NCBI RefSeq assembly: GCF_001423765.1
Contig: NZ_LMPG01000013.1
Span: forward strand, 283,667 to 347,666
Direction: 5' to 3'
DNA from: Sphingomonas sp. Leaf343
GTDB taxonomy: Bacteria; Pseudomonadota; Alphaproteobacteria; Sphingomonadales; Sphingomonadaceae
DNA: 64,000 nt
A model generated the notes under the pieces. The model had not been told where the DNA came from. It ran no database searches and was given only the letters and a program-made list of their open reading frames with translations. Positions 59,991-64,000 of this stretch are shown here, piece after piece; position 1 is the first letter of the stretch, and each line of letters starts with the position of its first letter. The translations under genes were made by a program, and so were the position numbers.

Positions 59991-62029
59991 TCGTGCATCG
60001 TAGCGCGTATCTTGCTGCCGTCGCGCTCGCCGCACCGATACCGACCTTTGCGCAAACCGTCGACTATTCCGCCTTGCAGGCGGTGATCGGCGAGCCTGTC
60101 ACCACCAGCGTCACCGGCAAGCCGCTCCGTGGATCGGAACTGCCCAGTTCGACGATCATCATCACCGCCGAACAAGTCGCGCGGTCGCCCGCGCGCGATG
60201 TTCCCGGCCTGCTGAAAAGTTATGCGGGCATCGACGTGAATCGCTGGACCGCAGGGCAAAGCGACGTCGCCGTGCGGGGTGGAGTGCAGACGTACAATGC
60301 CCGGCTGCTGGTGCTCGTGGATGGGCGACAGGTGTACCTCGACCATTACGGTATGACCGACTGGAACCTGCTGTCCGTCGCCAATGAGGACATTCAGCAG
60401 ATCGAACTCGTCCGCGGCCCCGCGAGCGCCCTTTTCGGTTTCAACGCCGCCAGCGGCGTGGTCAACATCGTCACGCGGAGGCCGGGAACGACCCCGACGC
60501 TGCGGGCGACCGCCAGTGCGGGCAGCCACGGCTGGAACAGGATCGCCGGATCGCTGTACTTGCCGGTCAGCGACTCGGTGGGGGCCAAGATCACCGCCGG
60601 ACGGCAGCGTGAAGACGAGCGCGCCACTCCGGCCGCGATCGTCGGCCGCCAACGCTTCGATGTCGAGGCGGATCACGTTGCGACCGAGTTGAATGGTCGC
60701 ATCGATGCGACGATGCTGACGGTGGGTGGGGGTTATGCCGTCAACCGACAGCTCGAATTCCTCCCGACGCAACTGCTGTCGAACCAGCTTTACAAGAGTG
60801 GCAATGTGCACGCCAACGTCACCCATGACACTGAGTGGGGTGGCCTGACTCTCAACGGCTTCGTCAACTGGCTGGATGCCCATTACGGCACGGACGGCAG
60901 CATCGGCGGCGTGACGCGCAGCCTGAAGCTCGCCAATCGCATCGTGAACGTCAAGGCATCGAGCCTGTACCGCTTCCACGGCGACGACGCTTTGCGGCTT
61001 GGAGTGGAATATCGCAACAACCGCCTCATCAGCGACGCGCAATATTCGCGTGGCATCGTCTATGACGTGGCTTCGGCGAATGCGATCTTCGACCTGAACC
61101 CGACCGACCGCGTGACGACGACTGCCGCGGTTCGTCTCGATCATCTGTGGCTGCATCAGTTCGGTGCAATCGCCCAGCCGGCTGTCAACGCACCGCGGGA
61201 TTATGCACGCGAATTCAACCGGATAAGCTTCAACGCGTCACTGCTATGGCGGACGAGCGACGATGGCATGCTGCGGATCAACGGGGGCCGCGGCTACCAG
61301 TTGCCGTCGCTGGTCATATACGGTTTCCGGCTGGAGGTTCCGGTGCCGCCGCCGTTCACCGTCATCGTCGCGGGATCACCGACAATCCGGCCGGTGAGCA
61401 CCTGGAGCGCCGAGATCGGCTACAGCCATCAGCGCGGCGGGCTTCGTGGGGAGGCCACCACCTTCTACACCCGCACCACGGGCACGATCGCGCCGCCGAC
61501 CGAGGGATCGATCGACCGGGCCGAATTGATCTTCACGCCAGGGCCGACGATCGTCGAACGCTATTATTCCGCCGGGAACTACGTCACCTACGGTACCGAA
61601 CTGTCGGTTTCGGGGCGTCATGAAGCGATCAGCTGGCGGGCGAACTACACCTGGACCCACACACGCGGCACGTTCGGCGCGTTCGATCCGGCCGCGCCTG
61701 TCCCGCTCTCACCAAGGATCACCACGCCGGTGCACAAGGCGAACCTTGAAGTCGGTTACGACGCCGGTGACCGGTGGTCCCTGACCGGCCTTGCCCGGTA
61801 CACCAGCGCGACGCGCCAGTTCGCATTCGCGCCGGCGGTATCGGTGACCAAGGTCCAGCTGTTCGACGTCGATCCGTCCATTGCCTTGGATACCCGTATC
61901 GGGCTGCACCTGTCGGAACGGGTGGAAGTATTCGCCGCAGGTGAGAACCTGTCGCTCGCGCGGGGCGCCGCGGTGTCGCCGATCCCGGCCGACCGCCGTA
62001 TCCGCGGCGGATTGCGCGTGACCCTCTGA
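59987..62029 (+). CDS. TonB-dependent receptor coupled to YfiR-like sensor
   Basis: 680 aa from ATG at 59987, AGGAG before it, overlapping the YfiR-like stop. Signal peptide ends TFAQT. The plug domain is compact: [57 protein letters not shown] and [29 protein letters not shown]. The barrel is typical and ends [11 protein letters not shown]. Sits in the common YfiR-receptor arrangement seen in proteobacteria, where ligand uptake may modulate signalling. Ligand unknown; plug resembles siderophore or vitamin receptors. Confidence 0.92.
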   Translation: MIVHRSAYLAAVALAAPIPTFAQTVDYSALQAVIGEPVTTSVTGKPLRGSELPSSTIIITAEQVARSPARDVPGLLKSYAGIDVNRWTAGQSDVAVRGGVQTYNARLLVLVDGRQVYLDHYGMTDWNLLSVANEDIQQIELVRGPASALFGFNAASGVVNIVTRRPGTTPTLRATASAGSHGWNRIAGSLYLPVSDSVGAKITAGRQREDERATPAAIVGRQRFDVEADHVATELNGRIDATMLTVGGGYAVNRQLEFLPTQLLSNQLYKSGNVHANVTHDTEWGGLTLNGFVNWLDAHYGTDGSIGGVTRSLKLANRIVNVKASSLYRFHGDDALRLGVEYRNNRLISDAQYSRGIVYDVASANAIFDLNPTDRVTTTAAVRLDHLWLHQFGAIAQPAVNAPRDYAREFNRISFNASLLWRTSDDGMLRINGGRGYQLPSLVIYGFRLEVPVPPPFTVIVAGSPTIRPVSTWSAEIGYSHQRGGLRGEATTFYTRTTGTIAPPTEGSIDRAELIFTPGPTIVERYYSAGNYVTYGTELSVSGRHEAISWRANYTWTHTRGTFGAFDPAAPVPLSPRITTPVHKANLEVGYDAGDRWSLTGLARYTSATRQFAFAPAVSVTKVQLFDVDPSIALDTRIGLHLSERVEVFAAGENLSLARGAAVSPIPADRRIRGGLRVTL

Positions 62030-63855
62030 TGCAAATCCTGATCAGCCCGCAATCGAGCCTGCGTTGCGTGCCGATCCGGCACCTCGTCTTGCACTGCGTC
62101 ACCATGATTGAACGGCGATTCCGCCTCGCTGACCGGTCGATGGTGACCAAGGTAGCGGCCACGCCATTGTTGATGCTGACGCTGGTGATCTTCATCGTGA
62201 CGATCAGTGCCAGCGCACTGCTGCTGGCGGATCGCAACGTCAATCAGATCGTCCACGGAGACATGCGCGACGTCAGCCAGCTCAAGAATGTGGCGCTGGA
62301 GTTTGAGACCGTCGATTCCTCGCTCTACCGGCTGCTGGTGGCAAAGGCCGCGAACCCGGCATTGGATGTCCGGGCACCAGCCGCGATCATCGCCCGCGAC
62401 CTGGCGGCGGTGCGCCGCGAACTGCAGACGTTCGGCAAAAGTCATTCCGTGCACCGGCAAAACGTCGACGCTGTCCTTGACGATCTTGACCGCTACGGCG
62501 CGACGGTCGCCGTCATATCGTCGATGCTCGAGATCGATTTCGCAAGCAGCGCCGCCATGGTGGCCCCCTTTCGCAGTCACGCAAGCCGGGTGGAACAGCG
62601 AATCAGGGCAATGGCGGACGGCGGAGTTCGGCAAGCGGAAGCCAATGCCAGGGCATCGATGGCCAATTCCCATACCACGATGCAGCTGATGATTACGGGA
62701 TCGTTGGCCTTCGCCGCGCTGGGTTTGTTCATGGCCTTCATCATCAGCCGATCCACGTTGCGCTCGATCCAGACGATCGCGGCCGCGACGGACGCGGTCA
62801 TGCGCGGCACGCCGCCGAACTTCGTTGCGCTCAAGCGAAACGACGAACTCGGTCAGATGGTCGTCGCCCTGGAGAGCTTTCACCGTGAACGCTGTAATAC
62901 CGAGCAGCTTGAAGTCGAGGCGGCAGCGCTACGCGACCATTCAAAGCGCCTGGACGAAAGACGATTGGAGGAGATCCGGCACACGCGCGACGAGGCCGAG
63001 AGAGTACGGCTTCATGGTCTCGCCACTCTGGCCCAGTCATTCGAAGAGCAGGTTTCACAATCAATAGTTTCGGCGCAACATGCCATGATTCATCTGGACA
63101 AATGCGCCGAGGATTTGAGCGCCGCCGCCAATCAGGACCGGCAGCTCGCGGGTCAGCTGCGCAAGATCGGCAAGCTGTTCACCGACGACATGGAAGAGGC
63201 TGGATTGGCGACCCAGTCGCTCGCCAGCACGTTTATCGCCATCGATCGCGAGGCTGAAGAAACACGGCGGGCTGCACTCCAGATAACGGAACATGCCTCC
63301 AGTGCCTCCGACGCGGTCGCTGATTCCCAGCGTCAGGCCATAACGATCGCGGAGATCGTGGACCTGATCGACGCGATCGCCAAGCAGACGAATCTGCTGG
63401 CCTTGAACGCCTCGATCGAGGCTGCTCGGTCCGGTAATCTTGGTTCTGGCTTCTCGGTGGTTGCGGCGGAGATCAAGTCGCTTTCGAGCAGAACAAGTTC
63501 CTCGACGATCAATGTACGCGACACAATCCGCCTGATGCAGCATCGGATCGGATCCGTCGTATCAAGCACGAGCAGCCTCATCGCCCTTATTCCCGACATG
63601 GACGATATGACAGAACGGGTATCCACTATGTCACGAGCGCAGACAAGCTCCGTAGATCAGCTCAACTCTAAAATCGATACGGTACAGGCACGATCTCATA
63701 TGCTCTCGGAAGCCAGCGCAAGCGTGACTGAATCTGTAGAGGCAAGGCTTGCGGCCGTATCGGAGCTACGATTGGCCAGTTCCACTTTAGCGGCTACTCT
63801 GTGTTCGCTTTCCGCTGATGCCCAGAGTTTCATGCGCAAGGTCTGCGAGCGGTGA
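62029..63855 (+). CDS. Methyl-accepting chemotaxis-like protein
   Basis: Up to 608 aa; the ATG at 62029 shares a base with the receptor stop (TGATG), while MIERR at 62104 would drop 25 residues. First span about 42-68, periplasmic helical sensor (about 70-220), second span about 221-245, HAMP-like region (about 245-300), then a cytoplasmic coiled-coil signalling domain with the hairpin tip [37 protein letters not shown]. The tip is close to the chemoreceptor consensus, but the usual methylation-site Glu/Gln pairs are not clear. Takes the place of the diguanylate cyclase expected beside a YfiR gene. Confidence 0.85.
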   Translation: MQILISPQSSLRCVPIRHLVLHCVTMIERRFRLADRSMVTKVAATPLLMLTLVIFIVTISASALLLADRNVNQIVHGDMRDVSQLKNVALEFETVDSSLYRLLVAKAANPALDVRAPAAIIARDLAAVRRELQTFGKSHSVHRQNVDAVLDDLDRYGATVAVISSMLEIDFASSAAMVAPFRSHASRVEQRIRAMADGGVRQAEANARASMANSHTTMQLMITGSLAFAALGLFMAFIISRSTLRSIQTIAAATDAVMRGTPPNFVALKRNDELGQMVVALESFHRERCNTEQLEVEAAALRDHSKRLDERRLEEIRHTRDEAERVRLHGLATLAQSFEEQVSQSIVSAQHAMIHLDKCAEDLSAAANQDRQLAGQLRKIGKLFTDDMEEAGLATQSLASTFIAIDREAEETRRAALQITEHASSASDAVADSQRQAITIAEIVDLIDAIAKQTNLLALNASIEAARSGNLGSGFSVVAAEIKSLSSRTSSSTINVRDTIRLMQHRIGSVVSSTSSLIALIPDMDDMTERVSTMSRAQTSSVDQLNSKIDTVQARSHMLSEASASVTESVEARLAAVSELRLASSTLAATLCSLSADAQSFMRKVCER

Positions 63856-64000
63856 CACCGGCAGAGCGGAAAGCGTGTTTGATGCGCAGCCTCGCGCTCT
63901 GACGTGTTCCCCAAAGCTCTACCAGTCATAACTGGAGTCCGGGGTTAGTATGGTGCCCCTCGGGGCGGTGTTGCACAACCCGCCTGGCAGCATCGGCGGG
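63856..64000. other. 3' flank of the chemoreceptor gene
   Basis: About 145 bases to the window end. A nested weak hairpin, CCAGT-CATA-ACTGG (63922-63935) inside CCCC/GGGG, may act as a terminator, but no T-run follows. No gene seen. Confidence 0.3.

Noticed and set aside
63970..64000. End of an insertion sequence at the right edge
   Set aside because: GTTGCACAAC near the end recalls some IS termini, but no transposase frame or matching inverted repeat is visible in the window.
1..64000. tRNA, rRNA, CRISPR arrays, prophage or plasmid origin
   Set aside because: No cloverleaf, rRNA segment, regularly spaced repeat, integrase, phage structural gene or iteron cluster was found on reading through the window.

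Overview
The window looks like chromosomal DNA of a carotenoid-producing alphaproteobacterium, most likely a Sphingomonas-like member of the Sphingomonadaceae. The reasons are very high GC with a strong GC third-position bias, a CrtZ-type beta-carotene hydroxylase at the left edge, three TonB-dependent receptors, a GH92 mannosidase and many ATGA/GTGA-overlapping gene pairs. No rRNA, tRNA, CRISPR array, transposase or prophage gene was recognised. All family names come from reading motifs by eye; no database search was run.

Layout. 1-4.6 kb: crtZ (cut by the window edge), a PAP2-like membrane protein, a 30-aa membrane peptide, a Dabb-domain protein, a small unknown protein, a SirB1-like protein and a YegD-like Hsp70. 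4.7-12.7 kb: a giant alpha-2-macroglobulin with pbpC (penicillin-binding protein 1C), the classic periplasmic defence/repair pair. 12.6-22 kb, minus strand: a compact pel exopolysaccharide operon transcribed pelG, pelA (hydrolase domain only), pelB split into a TPR protein and a beta-barrel protein, pelD (no GGDEF domain), pelE, pelF. 22-29.2 kb: a 1278-aa RTX protein carrying a PelA/Agd3-like deacetylase region, and, divergently, a dedicated type I secretion ABC transporter and membrane fusion protein. 29.3-35.9 kb: cytochrome c, a DUF2231-like membrane protein, a sorbosone/glucose dehydrogenase-like lipoprotein, a ThuA-like protein, two apparently exported SAM methyltransferase-like proteins around an APC permease, and a YkgJ-like cysteine-cluster protein.

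36-45.9 kb: a catabolic island with carboxylesterase, SDR, TonB receptor, FAD-linked 2-hydroxyacid dehydrogenase-like oxidase, HSL-type hydrolase, MFS transporter, AraC and GntR regulators. A 15-bp near-palindrome recurs before the receptor (twice) and before the AraC gene. 45.9-53.3 kb: a TonB receptor and a GH92 mannosidase on the minus strand and a divergent Porin_O_P-type porin. 53.3-59 kb: two TetR-controlled units, one with a perfect 16-bp palindrome in its divergent promoter. 59.4-63.9 kb: a tightly overlapping YfiR-like / TonB receptor / chemoreceptor-like operon.

The best candidate for an undescribed system is 12.6-29.2 kb. The parts of P. aeruginosa PelA appear to be divided. The GH114 glycosidase remains as a small exported protein, while a deacetylase-like region sits in a Ca-binding RTX protein with its own T1SS next door. 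PelB is split, PelD has lost the c-di-GMP-binding GGDEF domain, and no PelC was found. This suggests a Pel-like polymer that is modified outside the cell and is not controlled by the usual PelD/c-di-GMP switch.
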